NCBI RefSeq assembly: GCF_003285545.1
Contig: NZ_QLNV01000013.1
Location: 36,003 to 100,002 of the forward strand
From: Sinomicrobium soli
Lineage (GTDB): Bacteria; Bacteroidota; Bacteroidia; Flavobacteriales; Flavobacteriaceae
Direction: 5' to 3'
Length of the DNA stretch: 64,000 nt
Both the position numbers and the translations under genes were made by a program. The notes beneath the pieces are model-generated. The model made no database searches, was not told the origin of the DNA, and was given only the letters and a program-made list of their open reading frames with translations. Shown here piece by piece: positions 51,407-59,533 of the stretch (positions within the stretch are counted from its first letter, which is position 1; each line of letters begins with the position of its first letter).

Positions 51407-52960
51407 ATGTCATTAATTGCTACTGATTTCGGAATAGATAAAAGTCTCAGGGCCCTGGGGCTTGCCGATGTAAACAACGGGACTTCCACGGGGAAAAACT
51501 TTTTCGGGAACGGAGATCCCGTCGCTTCATATTCGCCGGTGGATGGTGCCCTTATAGGAAAAGTGAGTACGACAACACGGGAAGATTACGAAAAAGTAAT
51601 CACAACGGCCGCCGAAGGGTTCGCCGTATGGCGTACCATGCCTGCGCCGCAGCGCGGGGAGATCGTACGCCAGTTCAACGACGAGTTGCGACGGCTGAAA
51701 GAACCCCTGGGAAAACTGGTCTCCTACGAAATGGGAAAATCATACCAGGAAGGGCTGGGCGAAGTACAGGAAATGATCGATATCTGCGATTTTGCCGTGG
51801 GGCTCTCACGGCAGTTACACGGACTTACCATGCACTCCGAGCGGCCGGGGCACCGTATGTACGAGCAATATCACCCTTTGGGTGTCGTAGGGATCATCTC
51901 GGCGTTCAACTTCCCGGTTGCGGTATGGAGCTGGAATACGGCACTGGCCTGGGTATGCGGGGATGCCTGCATCTGGAAAGGCTCGGAAAAAACACCGCTT
52001 ACCTCGGTAGCCTGCCAGAATATTGCCGCAAGGGTATTTGCCGAAAACGGATTGCCCGAGGGGATATCCTGCCTCATTACCGGCGATTATACGGTGGGGG
52101 AGATGATGACCCGTGACGAGCGTATCCCGCTGGTTTCTGCCACGGGGTCGATCCGTATGGGGAAGATCGTGGCCCAGGCCGTGGCTGCACGTCTCGGAAA
52201 GTCGCTGCTGGAACTCGGGGGAAACAATGCCATTATCGTAACCCCCGATGCCGACATCAAGAATACGGTGATCGGGGCCGTGTTCGGAGCCGTGGGTACC
52301 TGCGGACAGCGCTGTACCTCTACCCGGAGGCTTATTGTACACGAAGATGTTTACGACAAGGTAAAGGATGCCATCGTGGCCGCATATAAGCAGCTTCGCA
52401 TAGGAAACCCGCTGGATGAAAAAAATCACGTAGGCCCGCTTATCGATAAAGACGCCGTAGCCCGGTATCTTCACGCCCTTAAAAAGGTGGAGGAAGAAGG
52501 CGGTAAGGTACTGGTAGAAGGCGGTGTGATTTCCGGAGAGGGATATGAGAGCGGCTGTTATGTAAAACCCGCCATTGCGGAGGCCGAAAACCATTACGAC
52601 ATCGTACAGGAAGAGACTTTTGCCCCCGTATTGTACCTGCTTAAATACAGCGGAGACCTGGAAAATGCCATCCGCCTGCAAAACGGGGTGAAACAAGGGC
52701 TGTCTTCGGCGATAATGACCAACAACCTGAGGGAAGCCGAGCGATTTTTATCTGCTGAAGGATCCGATTGTGGTATTGCCAACGTAAATATAGGAACAAG
52801 CGGAGCAGAAATAGGGGGAGCTTTCGGAGGAGAGAAGGAAACCGGGGGCGGACGCGAATCGGGTTCGGATGCCTGGAAGGTATATATGCGGCGACAGACC
52901 AATACCATCAACTATACCACCGAGCTACCGCTGGCACAGGGCATTAAGTTTGACCTGTAA
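51407..52960 (+). CDS. amaB: ALDH7-family L-aminoadipate-semialdehyde dehydrogenase
   Basis: 517 residues. Aldehyde dehydrogenase fold with NAD-binding FNFPVAVWSWNTALA, the general base Glu in LELGGNNAIIV and the catalytic Cys in GTCGQRCTSTRR. The N-terminus, HPLGVVGIISAFNFP and the C-terminal EIGGAFGGEKETGGGRESGSDAWK are characteristic of ALDH7 (antiquitin/AmaB). These oxidise alpha-aminoadipate semialdehyde in lysine degradation. A saccharopine-dehydrogenase-like gene 9 kb downstream would supply this substrate. It is a single-gene unit as far as can be seen. Confidence 0.88.
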   Translation: MSLIATDFGIDKSLRALGLADVNNGTSTGKNFFGNGDPVASYSPVDGALIGKVSTTTREDYEKVITTAAEGFAVWRTMPAPQRGEIVRQFNDELRRLKEPLGKLVSYEMGKSYQEGLGEVQEMIDICDFAVGLSRQLHGLTMHSERPGHRMYEQYHPLGVVGIISAFNFPVAVWSWNTALAWVCGDACIWKGSEKTPLTSVACQNIAARVFAENGLPEGISCLITGDYTVGEMMTRDERIPLVSATGSIRMGKIVAQAVAARLGKSLLELGGNNAIIVTPDADIKNTVIGAVFGAVGTCGQRCTSTRRLIVHEDVYDKVKDAIVAAYKQLRIGNPLDEKNHVGPLIDKDAVARYLHALKKVEEEGGKVLVEGGVISGEGYESGCYVKPAIAEAENHYDIVQEETFAPVLYLLKYSGDLENAIRLQNGVKQGLSSAIMTNNLREAERFLSAEGSDCGIANVNIGTSGAEIGGAFGGEKETGGGRESGSDAWKVYMRRQTNTINYTTELPLAQGIKFDL

Positions 52961-52974
52961 CAGCCTCCATCACA

Positions 52975-53050
52975 AATTTCCCAATTGACAAATTATCACA
53001 TTGACACATTATCACATTGGCACATTGGCACATTGGCACATTATCAAATT
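52975..53050. repeat. AT-rich tandem repeat (CACATTGG-type units)
   Basis: Imperfect 8-9 nt units of the form ATTGGCACA / ATTATCACA run from the end of the ALDH7 gene into the leader of the NlpE-like gene. Three copies of ATTGGCACA are perfect and adjacent. They create a spurious N-terminal extension of the downstream frame. Confidence 0.6.
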
Positions 53051-53060
53051 AACCAAAGTC

Positions 53061-53522
53061 ATGAAAAAAACAATTTTAAACCTCATCCTCCTGTCTGCAA
53101 TATCGACGGTATGCCTTACCGCCTGTAAAGACAGGCCCTCTTCAGGGTCGGACGAAAACACGCAGGAAGAACAGACAGAGGTCCCCGATATGCACAATGC
53201 GGCGAATGCCCTGGATTACCAGGGCGTCTACGAAGGGGTCATTCCCTGTGCGGACTGTGAAGGGATTAAGCTTACCGTTTCCATAAATGACGACGGTTCG
53301 TTCAGGTCGGTATACGAATATCTCGGGGAAGATGTGAAAAACACCTATACGGAAGAGGGAAGCTGGAAGATATCCGAAAGCACCATTACCTTCAGTCCGG
53401 AAGAAGGCGACGTACACAAATACTTTGTAGGAGAAGGTTTTATCCAGGTACTGGACCAGGACGGGAACAAGATCGAAGACAGCGGTTTTGCCGAAATGTT
53501 TATCCTGAAAAAAGTGGAATAG
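53061..53522 (+). CDS. NlpE-like copper/stress lipoprotein
   Basis: 153 residues from the ATG at 53061; the frame upstream runs through a tandem repeat and is rejected. Lipobox VCLTAC. The core YQGVYEGVIPCADCEGIKLTVSI with its CxxC matches the N-terminal domain of NlpE, an outer-membrane lipoprotein linked to copper resistance and surface stress sensing. Only the N-terminal NlpE domain is present. It is convergent with DUF4296, 12 nt apart. Role in metal or envelope stress is by family only. Confidence 0.82.
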   Translation: MKKTILNLILLSAISTVCLTACKDRPSSGSDENTQEEQTEVPDMHNAANALDYQGVYEGVIPCADCEGIKLTVSINDDGSFRSVYEYLGEDVKNTYTEEGSWKISESTITFSPEEGDVHKYFVGEGFIQVLDQDGNKIEDSGFAEMFILKKVE

Positions 53523-53534
53523 AAAAACGGAGGG

Positions 53535-53918
53535 TCATTCTTCCGGCTGTTTGTTTTCTTCCTCCTGTTCTGCCCCGGCTTCCCTTTCATCTTCCTCCAT
53601 CTGTTTAAGCCGCTCTTCCACTTCCTTGTACATGGCATTATACCGGTTGGGCCTGGAGGCATAATACAGGTTGCTCCTGGCAAACTGGGTACTGTCTATG
53701 TCATACTTGCGGTAGATATACGCTTCAGACCGGATGTTGTTCTTGCGGAGCGTTTCGGCATCCACCGTCCGTGCCGCATTGAGCAGGGCGATATCCAGCA
53801 GAATATCTTTCATCCGGTCTTCGGGAATAAGGTTGTCCGGTTTCTCCACCGTGCTGTTCTTACAGGAAACGACCATAAGAAAAACGATAAAAAGCAATGC
53901 TCGGTATATGAGTTTCAT
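53535..53918 (-). CDS. DUF4296 lipoprotein
   Basis: 127 residues. Lipobox VVSC, then NLIPEDRMKDILLDIALLNAAR and YRKYDIDSTQFARSNLYYAS, which define the Bacteroidota family DUF4296. The C-terminus is a charged Glu-rich tail. Function unknown. It follows dihydroorotase by 13 nt, a gene order widely kept in flavobacteria. Confidence 0.85.
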   Translation of the reverse strand: MKLIYRALLFIVFLMVVSCKNSTVEKPDNLIPEDRMKDILLDIALLNAARTVDAETLRKNNIRSEAYIYRKYDIDSTQFARSNLYYASRPNRYNAMYKEVEERLKQMEEDEREAGAEQEEENKQPEE

Positions 53919-53931
53919 GACTTTATTCTTT

Positions 53932-55263
53932 TTAGCGGTCGAATTCCAGCCTCATGGCATGGCGTCCTCCCGTGAATTTACCGTTGTCAAACACCAGGTT
54001 TCCGTTTACAAAGGTATGCGTTACTGCCGAACGGAAGGTTGTCCCTTCAAAAGGAGACCATCCGCATTTGTACCATATATTATTCCTTCCTACGGTATTC
54101 GGACTGTCCAGATCGGCCAGGACCAGGTCGGCATGATACCCCTCGCGGATAAATCCCCGTTTCGAGATCTGGAAGAGCACAGCGGGGTTATGGCACATTT
54201 TCTCCACCATCTTTTCCAGGGATATCTTGCCCTGGTGAAAAGTTTCCAGCATAGCTGTAAGTGCGTGCTGAACCAGCGGGCCGCCAGAGGGAGCCCCGGT
54301 ATAGACATTTTGTTTTTCCTCCAGCGTATGCGGGGCGTGGTCGGTTGCGATTACGTCTATGCTGTCGTCCAGCAGCGCCTGCCATAACCCCTTGCGGTCT
54401 GCAGATGTTTTTACGGCAGGGTTCCATTTGATAAGGGTCCCCTTATTGTCGTAATCCTCATCGCTGAACCAGAGGTGGTGTATACATACCTCGGCGGTGA
54501 TCTTCTTTTCGCGCAGGGGGATATCATTGCGGAAGAGCCCGGTTTCCCTGGCGGTCGACAGGTGAAAGACATGGAGCCGCGCCCCTGTTTTCTCCGCAAG
54601 GGCCACCGCCCGTGACGACGAGAGATAACAGGCTTCCTCGCTGCGTATCGCCGGGTGGAATTTTACCGGAATGTCGTCGCCGTACTCCGCCTTGTATTTC
54701 TCGAGGTTTGCCTTTATGGTAGCCTCGTCCTCACAATGCGCGGAAATGATCAGGGGAGTGCTGGAAAATATGTTCTCCAGGGTCTTTTCGTCGTCTACCA
54801 GCATGTTTCCCGTAGACGACCCCAGGAAGAGCTTTAATCCGGCACAGGATTTCGGATCTACGCGAAGGACCTCCTCCAGGTTGTCATTGGTGCCCCCGAA
54901 CATAAAGGAATAATTGGCATGGGAAGTCCCGGCCGCAATGGCAAACTTCTCTTCCAGTTTTTCAATGGTTGTGGTCTGCGGATTGGTATTGGGCATCTCA
55001 ATATACGAGGTAATCCCCCCCGCAATGGCCGCCCGGCTTTCCGACGCTATGGTGGCCTTGTGGGTAAGCCCCGGTTCGCGAAAGTGTACCTGGTCATCGA
55101 TCACCCCAGGAAAGAGATATTTTCCCTCTGCGTCGATCACCGTACATCCGGAGGTGTCGATATCGCGGTCTATCCTCGAGATCATACCGTTCTCGATCAG
55201 GACGTCTGTTTCGGATATCCTGAACTCGTTAACTGCGGTAGCGTTTTTTATAAGTGTTTTCAT
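53932..55263 (-). CDS. pyrC: Dihydroorotase (PyrC-type amidohydrolase)
   Basis: 443 residues from the ATG at 55263. Metal-binding PGVIDDQVHFREPGLTHKA, ISAHCEDE, RLHVFHLSTARE and the final metal ligand in IDVIATDHAPHTLEEK are all present, so the enzyme should be active. It closes carbamoyl aspartate to dihydroorotate in pyrimidine synthesis. It lies between the polyprenol-phosphate GT2 gene (42 nt) and DUF4296 (13 nt) in an apparent operon. Length fits type I dihydroorotases. Confidence 0.92.
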   Translation of the reverse strand: MKTLIKNATAVNEFRISETDVLIENGMISRIDRDIDTSGCTVIDAEGKYLFPGVIDDQVHFREPGLTHKATIASESRAAIAGGITSYIEMPNTNPQTTTIEKLEEKFAIAAGTSHANYSFMFGGTNDNLEEVLRVDPKSCAGLKLFLGSSTGNMLVDDEKTLENIFSSTPLIISAHCEDEATIKANLEKYKAEYGDDIPVKFHPAIRSEEACYLSSSRAVALAEKTGARLHVFHLSTARETGLFRNDIPLREKKITAEVCIHHLWFSDEDYDNKGTLIKWNPAVKTSADRKGLWQALLDDSIDVIATDHAPHTLEEKQNVYTGAPSGGPLVQHALTAMLETFHQGKISLEKMVEKMCHNPAVLFQISKRGFIREGYHADLVLADLDSPNTVGRNNIWYKCGWSPFEGTTFRSAVTHTFVNGNLVFDNGKFTGGRHAMRLEFDR

Positions 55264-55305
55264 TTGCTGTCGTTTAGCTTGCATCCCTCCCCGGAAGCAA
55301 ACGTC

Positions 55306-56040
55306 TTAAAAATCCTTTTTGCGGAACAGGCTACGCCATTTCATGGACAGTACCCCAAAAACGGCCTCATTTATGATCTTTCCGCTCATTTTGGAATTTC
55401 CCTTTTCCCTGTCCTTAAAAATAATGGGCACCTCCACAATACGGAACTTTTTCAGGAAGGCCCTGAACTTCATTTCGATCTGGAATGCATAGCCCACAAA
55501 GCGTATGCGGTCGAGGGCAATCTGTGCTATAACCTCTTTCCTGTAGCAGATAAACCCGGCCGTAGGGTCGTGTATGCGCATTCCGGTAATCATCTTTACA
55601 TAGAACGACGCCCCGTAAGAGAGCAGTATCCTTTTCATGGGCCAGTTCACCACATTTACTCCTTTTACATACCTCGACCCTATGGCTACATCGGCACCGT
55701 GCAGGGAGCAGGCATTGAACAGGCGTACGAGATCCCTGGGATTGTGGGAGAAATCGGCATCCATTTCAAATATATAGGGATATTCCCTTTGCAATGCCCA
55801 TCTGAAACCGTGAATATACGCCGTTCCCAGCCCCGACTTCTCGCGTCGTTCCTCCAGGAAAAGGCGGTCCGGAAATTCCTTTTGCAGTATCCTTACCCGG
55901 GCCGCAGTACCATCGGGAGACCCGTCGTCCACGATAAGGACATGGAATGCTTTCCGCAATCCGAGAACCTCCCTGATGATCGCTTCGATATTTTCAATTT
56001 CGTTATATGTGGGGATAATGACCAGACCGTCCGTGTGCAT
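55306..56040 (-). CDS. Polyprenol-monophosphomannose-synthase-like GT2
   Basis: 244 residues from the ATG at 56040 (an ATG at 56064 adds eight residues). GT2 motifs LVIIPTYNEIENIEAIIREVL, HVLIVDDGSPDGTA and the metal-binding EMDADFSHNP are those of dolichol/polyprenol-phosphate mannose synthases without membrane anchors. The product would be a lipid-linked sugar used by periplasmic glycosyltransferases. A GT39-like membrane transferase is divergently encoded 154 nt away and is a natural user of such a donor. The sugar cannot be told from sequence. Confidence 0.87.
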   Translation of the reverse strand: MHTDGLVIIPTYNEIENIEAIIREVLGLRKAFHVLIVDDGSPDGTAARVRILQKEFPDRLFLEERREKSGLGTAYIHGFRWALQREYPYIFEMDADFSHNPRDLVRLFNACSLHGADVAIGSRYVKGVNVVNWPMKRILLSYGASFYVKMITGMRIHDPTAGFICYRKEVIAQIALDRIRFVGYAFQIEMKFRAFLKKFRIVEVPIIFKDREKGNSKMSGKIINEAVFGVLSMKWRSLFRKKDF

Positions 56041-56166
56041 AAAAAATCTTATCTCAGAATGCAAAAATAGAATTTCTTTCGTTCTTTTTCCGTTATCTGT
56101 AACGCATGGCCCGTTGTAATATGGCCCAAAGGCTAAATTAGTGTATTATTCTCATATATTATTAAG

Positions 56167-56174
56167 TATTTTTG
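56167..56174 (+). promoter_or_regulatory. -7 promoter box of the GT39-like gene
   Basis: TATTTTTG, exact consensus, 20 nt before the ATG at 56195. Confidence 0.55.
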
Positions 56175-56194
56175 CTTGAAATTTTTCCGGATAT

Positions 56195-57901
56195 ATGGAA
56201 GTTAACAAACAAAAGGAACAACTACTTCTGATTTTCCTGTGCGGATTGACACTGATCAATCTCATTCAGGGAGGGGTTACCCAGCTTATTTTTGACGAAG
56301 CCTATTACTGGTATTTTTCCCAGAACCTGAGCTGGGGATATTTCGATCACCCTCCCATGGTCGCTTTTCTCGCAGCTGCGGGCACGGCCCTTTTCGACAA
56401 TGAACTGGGGGTTCGCCTCTTTGCTCCCTTCCTCTTTTCCGGAACGGTCTATCTGCTCTGGAAACTGATCGAAGACGAGAGGAAATACGAACATATACAT
56501 CTCTTCATGCTGTTTTCGGCCTCGGTGGCCCTGTTCAACGCCTACGGTTTTTTCATGCTGCCGGACACGCCGTTGCTGTTTTTCGGCGCCCTGTTCCTGT
56601 ATGCTTTCAGAAGATTTACAAAACGGGCGGATATCCCGGCCATACTCTTGCTCGCCATATCCATGGCCGCCATGATGTACAGCAAATATCACGCCTTCCT
56701 GTTTATCGTTTTCGTGTTGCTGTCCTATCCCGCAATATTCCTGAAATACCGGTTCTGGGTAGCACTGGCCCTTTCGCTTATCTGTTACCTTCCTCACCTT
56801 TTCTGGCTTTTTGACTCCGATTTCGTGTCGCTTCAATACCATCTTTCCGGGAGGGCAAACAGCTACTGGAGACCGTCCTTTACCCTGAACTATCTCTTAA
56901 ACGTACTGATTGTTCCCGGGTTTTCCTTTCCGCTGATATACCTGGCCCTTTACCGGTTTTCCCGTTATGATATCCTCAGGAAAAACAGCTTTGACCGGGC
57001 CCTTGTGGTAGTGAGCTGGGGGATTATTGGTTTTTTCCTGTTGTCCTCCTTCAACCGGAAGACCCAGGCTCAATGGCCATTGCTCACCATGCTCCCGCTT
57101 GTCATCCTCACCTTCCGGTACTGCCTTGAACACGGAACATTCCGGACCTGGTTGCGCCGCACCAGTACGGCATCACTGGTCGTGATCGGTGTGGCCAGGA
57201 TAATCCTCGTTTTCGATGAGATCTCGCCCATACCCTATGAAAGCCACGGCAACAAGGCGTGGACCAGGGCCATGTATGAAAAAACCGAAGGGATCCCGGT
57301 GGTTTTCGAGGATTCATACCGGGTAGCCAGTATGTACGGCTTTTACACCAGGGTCCCGGTCTTCTCCCTCAACAGCGTCGAACACCGCCAGAACCAGTAC
57401 GACATCGACCGTTCCGAATCCCTGGTACAGCACCAGAAAGTAGCCTATTTTTCTTCCCGCAAGGATGCCGATTCCGCATTCGGTATAAATATCAGCCGCA
57501 GGAAAGGAAGCCTGTGGAAGGGAAAGATCGTGGAAGACTTCAGGTCGTTCCGCAAACTGGGCTGCAGCGTTTACGGGAGCAGTGTAAACAGCAGATCCGA
57601 TTCGCTTACACTTATGCTTACCAACCCGTATACCGAAGGAGTGCCGTTTGAGAAACTTAAATTTTACGGCCTTGTCCTCAACGAAAAGAAACGCATTACC
57701 GATACCGTAAACATTTACCCGAGGCTCACCGAAAGTGTAAAAACACTGAGCCCCAGAAGTTCCATAGAGCTTAGGGTGGGCCTGGACAGTATACATAAAT
57801 TTGATAACGGAACGCTTTTCCGCATTTCCATCTCGGAATACGGGTGGCCTTCCGGCTTCCAGGGAAGCGTTGTCCCCATTGAGCAGGCTCCTTCTGAGTA
57901 G
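56195..57901 (+). CDS. GT39/ArnT-like membrane glycosyltransferase
   Basis: 568 residues. About ten hydrophobic helices fill the first 350 residues, after which a periplasmic domain follows. The first loop has FDEAYYWYFSQNLSWGYFDHPPM, including the Asp-Glu pair that is catalytic in GT39/GT83 enzymes. These transfer sugars from polyprenyl-phosphate donors to proteins or lipids on the outer face of the inner membrane. The divergent GT2 gene could make its donor. Acceptor unknown; a role in protein O-glycosylation or lipid A decoration is possible. Confidence 0.85.
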   Translation: MEVNKQKEQLLLIFLCGLTLINLIQGGVTQLIFDEAYYWYFSQNLSWGYFDHPPMVAFLAAAGTALFDNELGVRLFAPFLFSGTVYLLWKLIEDERKYEHIHLFMLFSASVALFNAYGFFMLPDTPLLFFGALFLYAFRRFTKRADIPAILLLAISMAAMMYSKYHAFLFIVFVLLSYPAIFLKYRFWVALALSLICYLPHLFWLFDSDFVSLQYHLSGRANSYWRPSFTLNYLLNVLIVPGFSFPLIYLALYRFSRYDILRKNSFDRALVVVSWGIIGFFLLSSFNRKTQAQWPLLTMLPLVILTFRYCLEHGTFRTWLRRTSTASLVVIGVARIILVFDEISPIPYESHGNKAWTRAMYEKTEGIPVVFEDSYRVASMYGFYTRVPVFSLNSVEHRQNQYDIDRSESLVQHQKVAYFSSRKDADSAFGINISRRKGSLWKGKIVEDFRSFRKLGCSVYGSSVNSRSDSLTLMLTNPYTEGVPFEKLKFYGLVLNEKKRITDTVNIYPRLTESVKTLSPRSSIELRVGLDSIHKFDNGTLFRISISEYGWPSGFQGSVVPIEQAPSE

Positions 57902-57914
57902 GGTTGGTTAATAG

Positions 57915-57978
57915 GTTATTGGGTTATTGGGTTATTGAGTCCTGCCTGATTAACTTAATAACGTATTAACCTAATAAC
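57915..57978. repeat. Long hairpin built from GGTTATT-type heptad units (copy 2)
   Basis: Arms 57915-57940 and 57953-57978 are 26 nt each around a 12-nt loop, mostly paired if G-U is allowed. Same unit, arm length and loop size as the element at 31956-32021 although in an unrelated location. It lies between the GT39-like stop and the promoter of the DUF4271 gene, so it could act as a transcript end. Confidence 0.65.
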
Positions 57979-57997
57979 GTAAACCCCTATTTTTAAC

Positions 57998-58005
57998 TAT
58001 TTTTG
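57998..58005 (+). promoter_or_regulatory. -7 promoter box of DUF4271-hemD
   Basis: TATTTTTG, exact consensus, 10 nt before the ATG at 58016; a very short leader is predicted. Confidence 0.5.
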
Positions 58006-58015
58006 ACCATCGCCT

Positions 58016-58669
58016 ATGGACATGAATGCAATATACAGGAATGCAGATTACCACACGATCGAGACCGTGTTGCTGGTGAGTTGCCTGGCACTGGTAGCCT
58101 ACGCCAAAATATCTAACGAGGCAAGGTTCCGGCGTTTCCTGGAAGCATTTGTGTCTGACAAGTACCTGAAACTTTACGGCAAGGAACAGGACCCCAACCT
58201 GAACAGGTTCAACATTCCCCTGTTCCTGGTACAGATCATTATTTTCGGAATGCTGCTCTGGCTTGCCGGGGCCTACCTCGGGTTGGTTTCGCTCCATATC
58301 AACTTATTGTTAATTATCGCGGCCCTGGGGTTGTTTATCATGTTTAAGTTTTACCTGGAGAAGATCATCGCCACCATCTTCGACCTGAATAGTTTCCTCG
58401 AGAAGTATAATTTTTACAAGCTCACCTACAGAAGCCTGATAGCCATCATCTTAACCCCCCTTATCGCATTACTGGTTTACAATCCCATTCACGAGAAAAT
58501 TGTAATATCTGCAACCATTTCACTATTCCTTTTACTAAATATTATCGCATGGGGGAGGATCCTTAGAAAACATCAAAAGTTTTTGACCGGGAAGTTGTTT
58601 TATTTTATTTTGTATCTTTGCGCTCTGGAAATAGCACCCTATCTGATTGTCGTAAAGATGGTCTTTTGA
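58016..58669 (+). CDS. DUF4271 membrane protein
   Basis: 217 residues with about six transmembrane helices (for example IETVLLVSCLALVAYA, NIPLFLVQIIIFGMLLWLAG and LFYFILYLCALEIAPYLIVVK). The RFLEAFVSDKYLKLYGKE loop after helix 1 is typical of the Bacteroidota DUF4271 family. Function unknown. It precedes hemD by 25 nt, a pairing conserved in the phylum. A second in-frame ATG at 58022 is possible. Confidence 0.85.
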   Translation: MDMNAIYRNADYHTIETVLLVSCLALVAYAKISNEARFRRFLEAFVSDKYLKLYGKEQDPNLNRFNIPLFLVQIIIFGMLLWLAGAYLGLVSLHINLLLIIAALGLFIMFKFYLEKIIATIFDLNSFLEKYNFYKLTYRSLIAIILTPLIALLVYNPIHEKIVISATISLFLLLNIIAWGRILRKHQKFLTGKLFYFILYLCALEIAPYLIVVKMVF

Positions 58670-58694
58670 TTAACATCGGGGGAAAATAAAACAA

Positions 58695-59450
58695 ATGGTT
58701 AATATGAAAGTGAAAACAATCTTGGTTTCACAACCGGAACCAAAAGTAGAAAATTCACCATATTTACAGCTTGTAGAAAAGCAAAAAGTAAAAATAGACT
58801 TCAGGCCTTTTATTCATGTGGAGGGAGTTAATGCGAAAGAGGTAAGGCAGCAAAAGATAGATTTAACCACGTTCACTGCTATTATTCTCACCAGTAGAAA
58901 TTCCGTAGATCACTTTTTCAGAATTGCAGAAGAGATGCGTTTCAAGGTTCCGGATACCATGAAATACTTTTGCCAGTCTGAGGCCGTAGCCTATTACCTG
59001 CAGAAGTATGTGGTGTACCGCAAGCGAAAGATCTATGTGGGGAAACGGACTTTTCAGGAACTGGCCCCCATGATCAAGAAGTACAAAGACGAGAAGTTTC
59101 TCCTGCCTTCTTCCGACGTATTGAAGCCGGAGGTCCCGGAAACACTTGATGAACTCGGGGTAACCTGGAAAAGGGCCATCCTGTACAAAACGGTGATCAG
59201 CGACCTGTCGGATCTCAGGGACGTATATTACGACATCCTGGTATTTTTCAGTCCGTCAGGCATCGAATCCCTCTTCAAGAATTTTCCGGATTTCGAGCAG
59301 AAAGACACTCGTATTGCCGTATTCGGAAATACGACCGTAAGGGCGGCAACCGACGCCGGGCTTCGCATTGACATTCAGGCGCCTACTCCCGAAACCCCTT
59401 CCATGACCATGGCCCTGGAGAAATATATTCTGGAAGCCAACAAAAGATAA
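58695..59450 (+). CDS. hemD: Uroporphyrinogen-III synthase
   Basis: 251 residues; an ATG at 58704 may be the real start since homology begins MKVKTILVSQPEP. Two-domain HemD fold, recognised by AIILTSRNSVDHFFRIAE, YFCQSEAVAYYLQKYV, YDILVFFSPSGIESLFKNFP and IAVFGNTTVRAATDAGLRIDIQAPTPE. It cyclises hydroxymethylbilane with ring-D inversion in haem synthesis. HemD sequences are poorly conserved, but the pattern and its DUF4271 neighbour support the call. It converges on pckA across a bidirectional terminator. Confidence 0.9.
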   Translation: MVNMKVKTILVSQPEPKVENSPYLQLVEKQKVKIDFRPFIHVEGVNAKEVRQQKIDLTTFTAIILTSRNSVDHFFRIAEEMRFKVPDTMKYFCQSEAVAYYLQKYVVYRKRKIYVGKRTFQELAPMIKKYKDEKFLLPSSDVLKPEVPETLDELGVTWKRAILYKTVISDLSDLRDVYYDILVFFSPSGIESLFKNFPDFEQKDTRIAVFGNTTVRAATDAGLRIDIQAPTPETPSMTMALEKYILEANKR

Positions 59451-59476
59451 GACAATAATATACCATAATACAAAAG

Positions 59477-59506
59477 CGGGCTGTCCTTTTTAAAAAAGAC
59501 AGCCCG
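59477..59506. terminator. Bidirectional terminator between hemD and pckA
   Basis: CGGGCTGTC (59477-59485) pairs with GACAGCCCG (59498-59506); the T5/A6 centre can extend the stem to nearly 14 bp. Short T runs follow on both strands. It lies between two convergent stops. Confidence 0.7.
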
Positions 59507-59533
59507 TATTGCTTTCCGGTATTACGAAAGATC

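Noticed and set aside
52975..53050. CRISPR-like array of CACATT units
   Set aside because: Short contiguous units with no unique spacers.
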